A DNA stretch of 64,000 nt, from contig NZ_JABSNK010000010.1 of assembly GCF_013294005.1 (NCBI RefSeq), positions 51,336 through 115,335 on the forward strand, in the 5' to 3' direction. The stretch's first letter is position 1; each line of letters starts with the position of its first letter. This DNA is from Flavobacterium gelidicaeli (lineage in GTDB: Bacteria > Bacteroidota > Bacteroidia > Flavobacteriales > Flavobacteriaceae). The translations under genes and the position numbers were made by a program. The notes beneath the pieces were generated by a model. It worked only from the letters and a program-made list of their open reading frames with translations, did not search any database and was not told the origin of the DNA. Shown here piece after piece: positions 37,315-47,071 of the stretch.

Positions 37315-37509
37315 CTATTTTGATTTAAAAGCTGCTAATTCTTTTTCTAAAGCTTCTGCTTTTAATTTGAATTTTTCCATCGCATTTTTTAATTGACCAA
37401 CTTTTTTTAGTAATTCATCATTTTGAATAGCTTGATAAGTTATTTCTCCGTTGGCTTCTTTAATTTTTGAATTTCCTCCACATGTTGGGCAAACTGCTAC
37501 TTGACTCAT
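37315..37509 (-). CDS. Small CxxC zinc-ribbon-like coiled-coil protein
   Basis: 64 residues beginning MSQVAVCPTCGGNSKI, a single CPxCGG zinc-knuckle half, followed by a charged coiled-coil (about residues 30-60). Its stop is 3 bp from the start of the MsrQ-like gene on the same strand, so the two are co-transcribed. Function unknown. Confidence 0.65.
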   Translation of the reverse strand: MSQVAVCPTCGGNSKIKEANGEITYQAIQNDELLKKVGQLKNAMEKFKLKAEALEKELAAFKSK

Positions 37510-37771
37510 AATTTTTAATTTATTTTATACAAAATTGCATCTATATAATCATTTTATAAAGGTAAATCCTCGGTTAAAAATGGTAAATATAAGCCTTTAC
37601 TTTTTTTACTGTAATAATTTCTATTTATCAGGAAAGACGCCTCAGACTAAAAATAGGCAGGAAGATTTTTAAAATTGCAGTAGAATAGGGTGGGGGGGAC
37701 TGATTTGCTGAAATCAGTAAAATCTACGGGCTAATTTTTAAGCAAACGACACACAAATTGGTGAAATTGGG

Positions 37772-38632
37772 CTATGATAAAGTTTTGAATTCTTTAGGAG
37801 TGAGATCTGTATGTTTTTTGAAGAATTTAGTAAAATTGGTTACCTCATCAAAACCAACTGCAAAGGCGATTTCTTTAAGACTAGTATTGGAACTCACCAT
37901 CGCTCTTTTGGTTTCGAGAATTACAAAATCGTCTATGAAATGTTTGGCGGTGTTCAAGGTGAATTCTTTGACTACTTGGTTTAAATGTTTGGTCGAAATA
38001 AATAATTTATTGGCGTAGTCTTTTACGTTGCGAGTGCTTGTATAATGGGCTTCAACCAAGTTTTTGAACTGAATAAAAATAGCGTAATGGTTTAAATTGT
38101 TATTTTCTAAGGTATCATTGAATTCTCGTTCCAATCGCAATAAATACAAGTTGAGCAAAGCGGCAACAATATTTTCTTTGGCGTACTTATTTTCGTTTTT
38201 TAGCTCTACGATTAATTGGTCCAAAAAGATTCTATTTCCCGCTTCATTACTAAATATAGGCGACGAAATATGGTAATTGTACAAATGCGAAATCATATTT
38301 ATCGAAGATTTCGAGAAGTGACTCACCACAAAATCTTCGGTAAAAATGATCAAATAGCCCTCATATTTTGCGTTTTTCTGAAAAGCATGTACTTGTCCTT
38401 TCGCAATTTTAAGGGCTGTGCCTGCTTTTAAATCGTATTCTTTTAAATCTATTTGATGGGTACCAAATCCTTTAGTTACTAATAATAAAGCAAAAAAGGA
38501 TATGCGGTGCGGTTGCGTAGGATTGTGATCGACAATATCGGGCATTCTGGCAAATAAATCGGATAGATTCAAAAACTCAAAATCTTTTGATTTCTCGACA
38601 CTATGAAATGATATATTGGGAATATTTTTCAA
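37772..38632 (-). CDS. AraC-family transcriptional regulator
   Basis: 286 residues. Cupin-like N-terminal half (LVTKGFGTHQIDLKEYDLKAGTA) and AraC HTH at the C-terminus (LFISTKHLNQVVKEF and VGFDEVTNFTKFFKKHTDLTPKEFK). Targets are not obvious; it lies between the MsrQ-like genes and a divergent Crp-type gene. Confidence 0.9.
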   Translation of the reverse strand: MKNIPNISFHSVEKSKDFEFLNLSDLFARMPDIVDHNPTQPHRISFFALLLVTKGFGTHQIDLKEYDLKAGTALKIAKGQVHAFQKNAKYEGYLIIFTEDFVVSHFSKSSINMISHLYNYHISSPIFSNEAGNRIFLDQLIVELKNENKYAKENIVAALLNLYLLRLEREFNDTLENNNLNHYAIFIQFKNLVEAHYTSTRNVKDYANKLFISTKHLNQVVKEFTLNTAKHFIDDFVILETKRAMVSSNTSLKEIAFAVGFDEVTNFTKFFKKHTDLTPKEFKTLS

Positions 38633-38899
38633 CCGCTATTTTTTTTGCAAATTACTAAAAATTTTTGCGTTTTGGAATAGTGGAAAAAGAAGAATTCATA
38701 AAAGGTTTTGAAAGTTGCTATTCGAAAAGATAATTGACTACTTCCTATATCAACAATAGACTTTTGGCCTTTTCGATCCCATAAAATGAATTAAAAGGAG
38801 GTGGTTTGATGGATTTTGCTAAATTGTGCCCAAATTGAAAAGAGAATCAACAGTTCTGTTACATTCGATTGGGAAAAACATAAAAAAACAAGGCTTAAA

Positions 38900-39463
38900 A
38901 TGGAAGAGTATCTACAAAAATTTAATCTATTTACCAGTCAAGAAATAACACAATTCTTAGCTCTTTGTGAATACAAAACGATAAAAAAGAATGATTATTT
39001 CTTGCAACAAGACGAAATTTGCGACAATCTATCTTATGTGGTTTCGGGAATTTTTCGGTCTTTTTATTATTCGAATGCTGACGACCAAATTACCTATTGT
39101 TTTACTTTTCAAAATAGTTTACTAATGGCGTACTCTTCGTTTATATCTGGAAACAAATCTCAGGAAAACTTGCAAGCTATTTCCAATTCTGAGATTATTT
39201 CGATCCCAAAAAAGAAGTTGGAAGAGTTAGCTAAGTCAAATACTAAATGGTTGGAATTTTTAAGAATCATTGCAGAAAATGAGTATGTTGATCTTGAGAG
39301 TTGGATTTTTAACCATCAAAAAGATAAGGCACAGCAACGTTACTTAGATTTATTGAACAAGCAACCCAAATTAATACAAGAAATACCTTTGCAACACATT
39401 GCTTCCTATTTAGGAATTACCCAAAGACATCTAAGCCGCATTAGGGCCAATATTACTTATTAG
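38900..39463 (+). CDS. Crp/Fnr-family transcriptional regulator
   Basis: The ATG at 38900 gives 187 residues; an earlier start at 38816 adds sequence with no resemblance to the family. An N-terminal cNMP-binding-like beta-roll (KNDYFLQQDEICDNLSYVVSGIFR) and C-terminal HTH (IPLQHIASYLGITQRHLSRIRA) are clear. The ligand residues for cAMP are not conserved by eye, as is usual in flavobacterial members. It precedes an SDR gene (39530) by 66 bp and may regulate it. Confidence 0.85.
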   Translation: MEEYLQKFNLFTSQEITQFLALCEYKTIKKNDYFLQQDEICDNLSYVVSGIFRSFYYSNADDQITYCFTFQNSLLMAYSSFISGNKSQENLQAISNSEIISIPKKKLEELAKSNTKWLEFLRIIAENEYVDLESWIFNHQKDKAQQRYLDLLNKQPKLIQEIPLQHIASYLGITQRHLSRIRANITY

Positions 39464-39529
39464 ACAAATGTCCTAGTCCTATTCTTTACGTCCTTCATAA
39501 ATTTGCATATAATTTAAAACAAAAAATAT

Positions 39530-40141
39530 ATGAAAACAATAATTTTAATAGGAGCAAAAGGAAAAATGGGTCAAGCAGCTTTAAGCGGCTTAGGAAAACA
39601 CAAAGTAATCACTGCAGGACGTTCGGCTGCTGATTACGATTTTCAAGTAGACATCACAAGTGAGGAATCTTTAAGAAAGTTATACAAAGATGTAGGCCAT
39701 TTTGACGCCGTAGTAAATACTGTTGGAGTTTGTGAATATGCTAATTTCACTGAAATGACCGAAGAACAATGGATGACTACCATTATGAGCAAAATGATGG
39801 GGCAAATTAATCTTGTACGTATTGGTCAAGAATACATTGCTGATAAAGGTTCGTTTACGCTAATTACAGGGATTTTAAATACAAAACCAATTCCGTTTGC
39901 AATTGCCGATGCAACTACAAGTGGCGCAATAGATACGTTTGTTAAATGTGTTGCTTTTGAAATGCCTCGTGGTATTCGTATCAACTCTATAAATCCAACG
40001 GTTCTAGAAGAAGCTTGGGATGTATATGGTGAAATGATGCCTGGATTTGAACCCGTTCCTGGTAGATTAGTAGGGAAAGCTTTTGAGCGTTCAGTTGATG
40101 GTTTCATCACTGGTCAAGTACTTTTTGTTGATGCTTATTAA
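39530..40141 (+). CDS. Short-chain dehydrogenase (SDR)
   Basis: 203 residues: IGAKGKMGQAALSGL is the dinucleotide loop (GxxGxxG). VVNTVGVCEYANFTEMTEEQW and NSINPTVLEE are typical of short SDRs. The Tyr-x3-Lys catalytic pair is missing where expected, with DATTSGAIDTF in its place, as in the short 'atypical' SDRs. It follows the Crp gene and ends at a strong terminator. Confidence 0.85.
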   Translation: MKTIILIGAKGKMGQAALSGLGKHKVITAGRSAADYDFQVDITSEESLRKLYKDVGHFDAVVNTVGVCEYANFTEMTEEQWMTTIMSKMMGQINLVRIGQEYIADKGSFTLITGILNTKPIPFAIADATTSGAIDTFVKCVAFEMPRGIRINSINPTVLEEAWDVYGEMMPGFEPVPGRLVGKAFERSVDGFITGQVLFVDAY

Positions 40142-40157
40142 TCAATATTGAAAATAG

Positions 40158-40195
40158 AAAAAGGCGTTTGATATTTTAATCAAACGCCTTTTTTT
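40158..40195 (+). terminator. Intrinsic terminator after the SDR gene
   Basis: A perfect stem AAAGGCGTTTGAT / ATCAAACGCCTTT with a loop of about 5 bases followed by TTTTTT. It faces the end of the AraC gene at 40217 and may act in both directions. Confidence 0.92.
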
Positions 40196-40216
40196 TGTTT
40201 ATTTTAAATTTTAGGA

Positions 40217-41152
40217 TCAATTCAACTGCTTGCGATACGCCACAGGAGTTTGTCCTGTTTTGCTTTTGAATAATCGGCTAAAGTATTGCGGATATTCGAA
40301 ACCTAAATTAAATGCTATCTCCGAAACGGAATTATTCGTATTAATCAATAAATTTTTAGCCTTTTCGATCATATAAAAATGAATATGGTCTTGGGTATTT
40401 TTACCAGTTTCCTTTTTCAATAAATCACTCAAATAACTGTCCGAAAGATGCAATTTTTTAGCAAAATAATGCACCTTAGGCAAGCCATTCAAACGAATGT
40501 CTTCCGACTCAAAATAGCTCTTTAGTAAACCATTGAACTGACTAAGAACCGTTGTGTTTTGGGACTTTCGAGTCAAAAACTGCCTGTTGTAAAAACGTTT
40601 TATATAATTGAATAACAGTTCGATATTCGAAACCAAAACATCTTGACTAAACTCATCTAGGTTTGCGCTATACTCTTCTTGGATTTTTAGAACAATACCA
40701 TTTAGCGTTTGCTTTTCTTTATCCGAAATATGAAGCGCTTCGTTGGTGTCATAGCCAAAAAAACCATAGTCTGTCAATTTTTCCATTAATCCAGAACCAC
40801 GTATTATATCCGGATGAAAATAAAGTGACCAGCCTTCCATTTCGCCTTTCTCGGATATATAATCGATCTCAATTACTTGATCTGGTCCTACTCCAAATAG
40901 TGCTCCTTCGGTAAAGTCAAAATAGTCTCGACCGTACTTAAATGCGTTCGAAGTTTTTGTTTTTAAAGTAATATTATAAAAAGGGACACTCACTTTTTTA
41001 TGCACCACTTCATCAGTAAAAGCAACTTTGGACAAATCTAAAACAGTAATTAAAGGATGACATGGTTTTTCATATTCTAAAACATCATGCAATTGACTAA
41101 TCGTTTTAATCTTAAAAAATGTGCTTTTACTTTCTTCCTTTTTGTTTTCCAT
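40217..41152 (-). CDS. AraC-family transcriptional regulator
   Basis: 311 residues with the N-terminal KTISQLHDVLEYEKPCHPLI block and a C-terminal AraC HTH ending NLGFEYPQYFSRLFKSKTGQ. It is clearly paralogous to the regulator at 19131-20045, and like it is adjacent to SDR-type genes. It probably controls nearby redox genes. Confidence 0.92.
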   Translation of the reverse strand: MENKKEESKSTFFKIKTISQLHDVLEYEKPCHPLITVLDLSKVAFTDEVVHKKVSVPFYNITLKTKTSNAFKYGRDYFDFTEGALFGVGPDQVIEIDYISEKGEMEGWSLYFHPDIIRGSGLMEKLTDYGFFGYDTNEALHISDKEKQTLNGIVLKIQEEYSANLDEFSQDVLVSNIELLFNYIKRFYNRQFLTRKSQNTTVLSQFNGLLKSYFESEDIRLNGLPKVHYFAKKLHLSDSYLSDLLKKETGKNTQDHIHFYMIEKAKNLLINTNNSVSEIAFNLGFEYPQYFSRLFKSKTGQTPVAYRKQLN

Positions 41153-41355
41153 TTTTACATTGTATAAAGTTAAAGCCTTTGGGGCTATAAGGTATTTGCG
41201 TTAACAGCAATTAATGATTCTCGGTTTATAAACAAATATAGAAGAAAAGAACAAAATTGTAAAACTTGCTCTAAACTGCTATTTTCATATGTAGTTGTAA
41301 GCTGTTATTTTCAATTATAACAGAAAAGCTTAAACTAAAATCTAGATTTATCTTT

Positions 41356-42258
41356 TTATTTATTTAGTGTTTTTTTATACCAATCTACAATACCTTCTCC
41401 AATTTCGTGTGGATGCGATTCTTGTAGATAATGCTTTCCTTCACCTAAATCTACTGCCGTAATATTTTTCCAAGTTGCAGCTATATGCTCACCTAATTCT
41501 CGATTAATTATTAGACCTGGTTCTGCATAGAATAACAACTTAGGAACGTCAGAATTTTTGTGGTATTCATTGTATGAATTAACAATGTCTGTAGTGAATT
41601 TTGGAACACCATCAAACGAAATTTGACTAGGCCACATAAACAGTGGTTTACGGCTCTTTTCTTCCAAATAAGGCGCTCGGTAATGGTCCATTTCTTCTTG
41701 AGTTAATTCTCTGCCCGCCATCATGGGTAGCATAGCTTCAATAAAGAAGTTGTTTTTAACGATCATATCATGTCCTTCTACAGGGTCACGAAATTTTTTG
41801 AATAGTGCTTCGGTCTCTTTAGTCGTATTTTTCCAATAAGAAACTTGAACCATAGCTTCAAAAAACACAATTCCTTTTACATTTTCTCTATGCTGATTGG
41901 CATAATTGAAACCTAAACCAGAACCCCAATCTTGTATTACTAGAATGACGTTTTTTAGCCCTAACTTTTCAACAAATGCATCTAAATAAGCAATATGATC
42001 TTTTAATGTATAGTCTATATCTGGCTTGTCAGATTTACCCATTCCAATAAGATCTGGAACAACTACACGACCTAAGGCACTTACATACGGAATAATATTA
42101 CGCCATAAATAACTTGATGTAGGATTACCGTGTATTAGTAAAAAAGTATGTTCTGAATTTTTATCTCCTTCATCTACATAATGCATTTTAGAATCTAATA
42201 CTTCTTGAAATTTAGACTCAAAAGGAAACGCTGCTGATATCTGTTTTTTGTTTGTCAT
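41356..42258 (-). CDS. Haloalkane dehalogenase-like alpha/beta hydrolase
   Basis: 300 residues. The oxyanion segment LLIHGNPTSSYLWRN and the nucleophile elbow VIQDWGSGLGF (Asp as nucleophile, in the DWG position) are the haloalkane-dehalogenase signature; the late His is in GKHYLQESHPHEIG. Substrates could be haloalkanes or other epoxide/ester compounds. It is the last gene of a minus-strand group running from 48351. Paralogue of the protein at 47407-48351. Confidence 0.9.
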   Translation of the reverse strand: MTNKKQISAAFPFESKFQEVLDSKMHYVDEGDKNSEHTFLLIHGNPTSSYLWRNIIPYVSALGRVVVPDLIGMGKSDKPDIDYTLKDHIAYLDAFVEKLGLKNVILVIQDWGSGLGFNYANQHRENVKGIVFFEAMVQVSYWKNTTKETEALFKKFRDPVEGHDMIVKNNFFIEAMLPMMAGRELTQEEMDHYRAPYLEEKSRKPLFMWPSQISFDGVPKFTTDIVNSYNEYHKNSDVPKLLFYAEPGLIINRELGEHIAATWKNITAVDLGEGKHYLQESHPHEIGEGIVDWYKKTLNK

Positions 42259-42279
42259 ATTTTTTTACTTTTTAAATTT

Positions 42280-42978
42280 TTAAATTGAACTTTTGCGGTT
42301 TAAAACTCTTCCCACTTTTCTAATTTCCTTCAGTTTTTCTCGTTTTGTTTTATCCCATTTTTCCGTACCTGCACTATATCCATAAGCACAAATTTTAGTT
42401 GCATTTTCAAATAGAAATTCTTCCTGCTCTTTAGGATATATATTTCCTATTTCTCTAAGTGTCCAACCTACTCCTTTCTCTACATAATAAGCTTTGTCAG
42501 AAATTAAAGGTGCTACCAAATCTATAAGTACTTGAAAAGGTAAATAGTGTTTTCTATGTACGCTATAATAAAGTAAACCTACTATGCTTTGTCTTCTATG
42601 CCATGGGTTTTTAGAAGTATTCCATTTTTTATACGTTGGCAAAATTAGTGCTGCATCATATTCTACTAATTGCGCATATATTTTTGAAATACTATCACTA
42701 GTTTCCCAACGATTAATTTTGTCTTGCCATACTTTAATCGTCGACCAAGAAGCAAACATTTCTTCTTTGTTTCTAATATGCTCCTCCAAGAAATACAAAC
42801 AAAACATTTCTGTTCTGTACTCTTGAGTATTTTTCCAAATAAAATCCCATATCTCTAGTTGTTCACTAAAAGTTAAAAGGCTAAAACTAAAGCCGGCATT
42901 AAAAGCTTTCCTTTGTAAAGGAACGGTTTCACCTGCTTTAGAAGTGATTGTTTCTATTTCTTGAAGATAGTTTTGCAT
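42280..42978 (-). CDS. DNA alkylation repair protein (AlkD-like)
   Basis: 232 residues of HEAT-like helices. WHRRQSIVGLLYY, YYVEKGVGWTLREIGNIYP and KREKLKEIRKVG match the AlkD/AlkC DNA-glycosylase family that removes positively charged alkyl bases. It sits 21 bp from the following hydrolase gene within the detoxification cluster, which suggests protection from electrophiles. Confidence 0.85.
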   Translation of the reverse strand: MQNYLQEIETITSKAGETVPLQRKAFNAGFSFSLLTFSEQLEIWDFIWKNTQEYRTEMFCLYFLEEHIRNKEEMFASWSTIKVWQDKINRWETSDSISKIYAQLVEYDAALILPTYKKWNTSKNPWHRRQSIVGLLYYSVHRKHYLPFQVLIDLVAPLISDKAYYVEKGVGWTLREIGNIYPKEQEEFLFENATKICAYGYSAGTEKWDKTKREKLKEIRKVGRVLNRKSSI

Positions 42979-43053
42979 ATTATTATAAAATTCTTGTAGG
43001 AATGGCTTCTTTCGCTAATGTAGATTTAAAGAAATGACCAACCGTTTGTGATT

Positions 43054-44028
43054 TTATATTTTAAATTCCCCAACAGCTTTTTCACAACCATTCCAATTGA
43101 TAGCTACATTAGATTCATCAAAAAGTAGTTCTTCTGGTTCTAACAAATTAGGAAAACCACTTACACCTTCAGTTGGTCCATAAAAATCACCAGATTTCGC
43201 TTCTTTATCCATAGCCGCTCTAATAATTCCAGCCGCACCATCTTCTGCAGACTGTGCTTGGCTCATAACTCCTCCGTTAACATCCATTCCACCTGTTTTA
43301 GATGAAGTTGATTGAAGGTTGGTTATTGCTACTCCAGGATGCGCTAATAATGAAATAATATTTTTAACGTTAGCTTCTGAAAGTTTCTTTTTTAAACCAT
43401 ATGTAAAAGTTGCGTTTGCCAATTTACTTTGGTGATAACGCTCCCATCTAGCACCTTGAAAACTTGCATTTTCTTCCTGTGTGCCATTGCCTCCTAAATT
43501 ACCTCCATTTTTTTCAAAATATGCAGATTCTAATGGTCCACCTAATCTAGATATCGACGATTGGTTTATAATTCTAGCTTCACTACTGTTTTTAAGCAAA
43601 GGATATAATTCTTTGGTTAAAAGAAAGTGTGATATGGCATTTGTTTGCATCTGAACATCATACCCATCTTTAGTCGCTTCATCTTTTACAGCCATAATAC
43701 CTGCATTATTGACTAAAACATCAAGAACATTATATTCCGATTTAATTTTTTCTGCTGCTTGTTTCACACTTTCTAAATCTTGCAAATCGCAAGCTATAGC
43801 TTCAAATTTACCGTTTGGAACTGCTTCGGTTAACTGCTTATACGAATTTTCTGATCTTGCACTTGTGCGATTAAGCAATAGGACTGTAGCCCCTTTTTTA
43901 GCAACTTCTCTTGCGAATACAAATCCGGTACCACTTGTTGTGCCTGTAATGGCAACCACCTTATTTGTCATATCTTGAGCATGTTCTTCAAGTACTTTAT
44001 TAAGGTGTATTGTTTTATTTTGAGTCAT
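43054..44028 (-). CDS. SDR-family NAD(P)-dependent oxidoreductase
   Basis: 324 residues with TGTTSGTGFVFARE (dinucleotide loop), NNAGIMAV and the catalytic region INQSSISRLGG...RYHQSKLAN (Tyr-x3-Lys). Similar to retinol-dehydrogenase-like SDRs. Member of the detoxification cluster. Confidence 0.9.
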   Translation of the reverse strand: MTQNKTIHLNKVLEEHAQDMTNKVVAITGTTSGTGFVFAREVAKKGATVLLLNRTSARSENSYKQLTEAVPNGKFEAIACDLQDLESVKQAAEKIKSEYNVLDVLVNNAGIMAVKDEATKDGYDVQMQTNAISHFLLTKELYPLLKNSSEARIINQSSISRLGGPLESAYFEKNGGNLGGNGTQEENASFQGARWERYHQSKLANATFTYGLKKKLSEANVKNIISLLAHPGVAITNLQSTSSKTGGMDVNGGVMSQAQSAEDGAAGIIRAAMDKEAKSGDFYGPTEGVSGFPNLLEPEELLFDESNVAINWNGCEKAVGEFKI

Positions 44029-44069
44029 AATTTTTTATTATTTTTAATTCTTATTTTTAATTCTTATTA

Positions 44070-44513
44070 TTAAGCTCCAAGTACATTAGCCACGTTGAGT
44101 CTTAAACTTTTAATACGCCATCCATTTTTTGTTCTAACATAGTCATTATCATAACTAGCAAGCATACAAATTACTTTTTCACCATCAATAGCTGGAGAAA
44201 AAAGTATCCATTTTGCAGTAGCTTTATCTTCATTAATTTCAATAATGGGGTTCGTAAAACTATGAATGAAAAATTTATTTTCTGCATCAAAAGATGTAAA
44301 GGATTCCATTATTTCTTTGTGTCCATTAGCTAGCACTCCAGCTTCTGGGGCTTCCCATAAAGCATCTTCCGTAAATATTTCAGCAAGCTTCTCAATATAC
44401 ATTTCCTTTCCATTCCAACCTTTATCTACATAATGACCGTAGGTAGCCTGTAGTGTTCTTATAGCTTCTAAATCTTCTAATTTTTGAATTCTTTGTTCTA
44501 ATGTATTTTCCAT
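44070..44513 (-). CDS. Nuclear transport factor 2-like (SnoaL) protein
   Basis: 147 residues: the N-terminal IRTLQATYGHYVDKG and the mid-region FTEDALWEAPEAGVLANGHKEIMESF are typical of the SnoaL/NTF2-like fold, used by small hydratases, isomerases and scytalone-dehydratase-like enzymes. The role is inferred from context: a partner for SDR and hydrolase enzymes. Confidence 0.85.
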   Translation of the reverse strand: MENTLEQRIQKLEDLEAIRTLQATYGHYVDKGWNGKEMYIEKLAEIFTEDALWEAPEAGVLANGHKEIMESFTSFDAENKFFIHSFTNPIIEINEDKATAKWILFSPAIDGEKVICMLASYDNDYVRTKNGWRIKSLRLNVANVLGA

Positions 44514-44581
44514 TATTGTATTTTTTTATGAATTCCACAGGTACTAAACTCTTGTTTTGTACCCAAGGAAATACTAGTTCA

Positions 44582-45217
44582 TTAACTTAGAGATTCTCTA
44601 ATAGATTCTTCTCCGCTAAATAACTCAACTGTTTTGCCTTTTGTAGCGTTATTTTCTAGACAATACGCAATTACATTAGCGACATCTTCTCTAGGAATGA
44701 CTAGCTCTTTAAAATTTTCAGATCTTGTAGTTCTAATTAAACCCGTTGCTTTTTCATTGATTAAACTACCAGGTTGTAAAATCGTATACGCTAAACCACT
44801 TTCTAATAAATAATAATCGGCAAAATACTTCGCTACTAAATATGGTTTTAAGTCAGATACAAACTCGTTAGGATCACCAGCACCCAGACCACTTACCATA
44901 ATAAAATGCTGTATATCATTTTTTATAGCATAATCAACAGCCTTTTTGGCTGCCCATAGATCTATTAAAAGTGTTTTATCGTAACCTGTATTACCTCCAG
45001 AACCAGCACTAAATACTACTTTATCGCAATCTTTAAAAGCGTGTTCAAAATCGTTTTCAAGGTCTCCAACTACAATTTCTGCACCTAGTTTTTCAAGTTC
45101 TTGCCCCTTCTGTTCATTACGAACCAAGGCAACTACAGGATTTTCTTCTTTGAGCAATTTTTCAACAAGCATTTTGCCTATTTGCCCACTTGCTCCTATA
45201 ACTAAGGTTTTTTTCAT
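44582..45217 (-). CDS. NAD(P)-binding SDR (YwnB/NmrA-like)
   Basis: 211 residues: LVIGASGQIGKMLVEKLL is the dinucleotide loop, with GAEIVVGDLENDFEHAF, KVVFSAGSGGNTGYDKT and HFIMVSGLGAGDPNE characteristic of atypical SDRs related to NmrA and flavin/biliverdin reductases. Co-directional with its neighbours (16 bp after the SDR gene at 45234). Confidence 0.9.
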   Translation of the reverse strand: MKKTLVIGASGQIGKMLVEKLLKEENPVVALVRNEQKGQELEKLGAEIVVGDLENDFEHAFKDCDKVVFSAGSGGNTGYDKTLLIDLWAAKKAVDYAIKNDIQHFIMVSGLGAGDPNEFVSDLKPYLVAKYFADYYLLESGLAYTILQPGSLINEKATGLIRTTRSENFKELVIPREDVANVIAYCLENNATKGKTVELFSGEESIRESLS

Positions 45218-45233
45218 AATAGATTTTATATCA

Positions 45234-45974
45234 TTAAAATTCCTGTACTGTTGGACGAATTACCAACTCATTAATATCTACATCATCAGGTTGCTCAATA
45301 GCATAAGCCACTGCTTTAGCAATAGAAATAGCAGGAATAGCATCTTTATATACTTGTTGAACAAACTGAGATGTAGCCTCGTCTGAGCTTCCTAGTTGCA
45401 ATTCAGAATCTATTAGACCTGGTGTAAGTATAGTGGTTCTAATGTCCTTACCTACTTCTTTTCGTAAGCCTTCACTAATCGCTCTTACGGCAAATTTAGT
45501 CCCACTATATACGGCTCCACCTGGGCTCACATTTAATCCGGCTACGGAAGCAAGATTTATAAAATGACCTGATTTTTGTTTCTGAAATTCTGGTAATGCT
45601 GCAGCAATTCCGTATAACACCCCTTTGATATTTACGTCAATCATGCTGTCCCATTCGTCTACTTTAAGAGCAGCTAATGGTGCTAATGGCATAATACCCG
45701 CATTATTTATCATTACATCAATTTTACCAAAACTATCAATTGCCATTTTAACCAATGCTTTTACATCATTAGCTTTGGTAACGTCTGTTTTTAAAACTTC
45801 AATCGCTCCTCCGCTTTTTCTTATTTCATCAGCTATTACTTCTAATTTATTTAATCTACGAGCACCTAAAACTATTTTGGCTCCTTTTTCTGCTAAATAA
45901 CGAGCTGTAGCTTCTCCTAATCCACTACTTCCTCCTGTAATTACTACTACTTTACCTTCTATATTATTTTTCAT
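45234..45974 (-). CDS. SDR-family NAD(P)-dependent oxidoreductase
   Basis: 246 residues of the classical SDR: TGGSSGLGEATARYL, NNAGIMPLAP and the catalytic block NLASVAGLNVSPGGAVYSGTK with Tyr-x3-Lys. It resembles YdfG/serine-dehydrogenase-like SDRs. Part of the detoxification cluster. Confidence 0.92.
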   Translation of the reverse strand: MKNNIEGKVVVITGGSSGLGEATARYLAEKGAKIVLGARRLNKLEVIADEIRKSGGAIEVLKTDVTKANDVKALVKMAIDSFGKIDVMINNAGIMPLAPLAALKVDEWDSMIDVNIKGVLYGIAAALPEFQKQKSGHFINLASVAGLNVSPGGAVYSGTKFAVRAISEGLRKEVGKDIRTTILTPGLIDSELQLGSSDEATSQFVQQVYKDAIPAISIAKAVAYAIEQPDDVDINELVIRPTVQEF

Positions 45975-45997
45975 CGTATTTGATTTTTAAGTTTTTT

Positions 45998-46399
45998 TTA
46001 ATTTGTTTTTCCTACTATTAATTTTGAAAATGGTATTCCAGTAACTTTTACACTACCAATTATGAAGACAATTGCTAATACTAAATCCATAAATGAGATA
46101 GCCACCATTTCTGTAGCGACTCCCTCAAAATTTGCGGAAGCATATTGCACCAACGAAAACCCTATAAGTCGAACTAAACCATTCCAAACAATAATAGACG
46201 CTCTATTTTGAATATCATTTGAAGCCCAAACAAGTGCTGCTCCAGCAAAAAGGATAAAAGAACCTGTTACAGCCCCCGTAATAAAAGTGTCTGCTGTGGT
46301 ATTTGACAGCGCCTGATAGAACATTCCAAGACCAATTGGAAAATTAAAAATACCTGTAATAAGGACTAATTTTTTAAACATGTTGTTTGAATTTTTCAT
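45998..46399 (-). CDS. Small integral membrane protein
   Basis: 133 residues with about four membrane helices (FKKLVLITGIFNFPIGLGMFY; FITGAVTGSFILFAGAALVWA; LVRLIGFSLVQYAS; MDLVLAIVFIIGSV). No catalytic motif is visible. It sits between an epimerase gene and an SDR gene with gaps of 9 and 23 bp, so it is in the same operon. Function unknown. Confidence 0.75.
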   Translation of the reverse strand: MKNSNNMFKKLVLITGIFNFPIGLGMFYQALSNTTADTFITGAVTGSFILFAGAALVWASNDIQNRASIIVWNGLVRLIGFSLVQYASANFEGVATEMVAISFMDLVLAIVFIIGSVKVTGIPFSKLIVGKTN

Positions 46400-46408
46400 T
46401 TTATTTTA

Positions 46409-47071
46409 TTACTTTTTTGCTAATTCATTAACCTGTTCATTTTCTAAAAGTTTGTTGTCGGTTCCAAAAAGAACGCTATTAATCATAGCGAGACCAACGT
46501 TGACACTTGTGGTGTTATTTTTCTTTTTTTCTAAAAGTCCAAAAAACGGACGAGCGATAAAATAGAATGCATTTACCCAAGCAGTTTTGGATTTCACCCC
46601 TTTCAAAGGAAGAATTACTTGAAGTCGAAACATATAAGCATCTTTAAAGCCCATATTCAGAATCATATTCTCGGTTTTTCCTTTTACACGGGCCCACATC
46701 AATTTTCCTTTTTCGGTACTATCGGTTCCTTCACCAGAAACATAATTGAATACCATTTGTGGATTACTAGCATAAAGCGTTTTAGCCAAAGCTTGGGTAA
46801 TTCCATAAGTAAATTGATAGTAATCTTCCTCTTTCATTCCAATTGAGGAAACGCCCATGCAATGAAAACAAGCATCATACCCTTGCAATTGATCCTTAAT
46901 AGCTTTGAAATCGAAGAAGTTTTTATGAATAACTTCTTTCAATTTTGGATGCTGCATTTGCAAAGAGCTTCGGTTTATGACCAATACTTCTTGAACATTT
47001 GGAGATTCTAAACATTCTATTAAAACGCCTCGTCCCACCATACCCGTGGTTCCTGTTATAATTACTTTCAT
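46409..47071 (-). CDS. NAD-dependent epimerase/dehydratase-family protein
   Basis: 220 residues with N-terminal ITGTTGMVGRGVLIECL (Rossmann loop) and FHCMGVSSIGM. Atypical SDR without an evident Tyr-x3-Lys. It starts within the stop of the TfoX-domain gene (4-bp overlap, ATGA), so translation is coupled. Confidence 0.85.
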   Translation of the reverse strand: MKVIITGTTGMVGRGVLIECLESPNVQEVLVINRSSLQMQHPKLKEVIHKNFFDFKAIKDQLQGYDACFHCMGVSSIGMKEEDYYQFTYGITQALAKTLYASNPQMVFNYVSGEGTDSTEKGKLMWARVKGKTENMILNMGFKDAYMFRLQVILPLKGVKSKTAWVNAFYFIARPFFGLLEKKKNNTTSVNVGLAMINSVLFGTDNKLLENEQVNELAKK

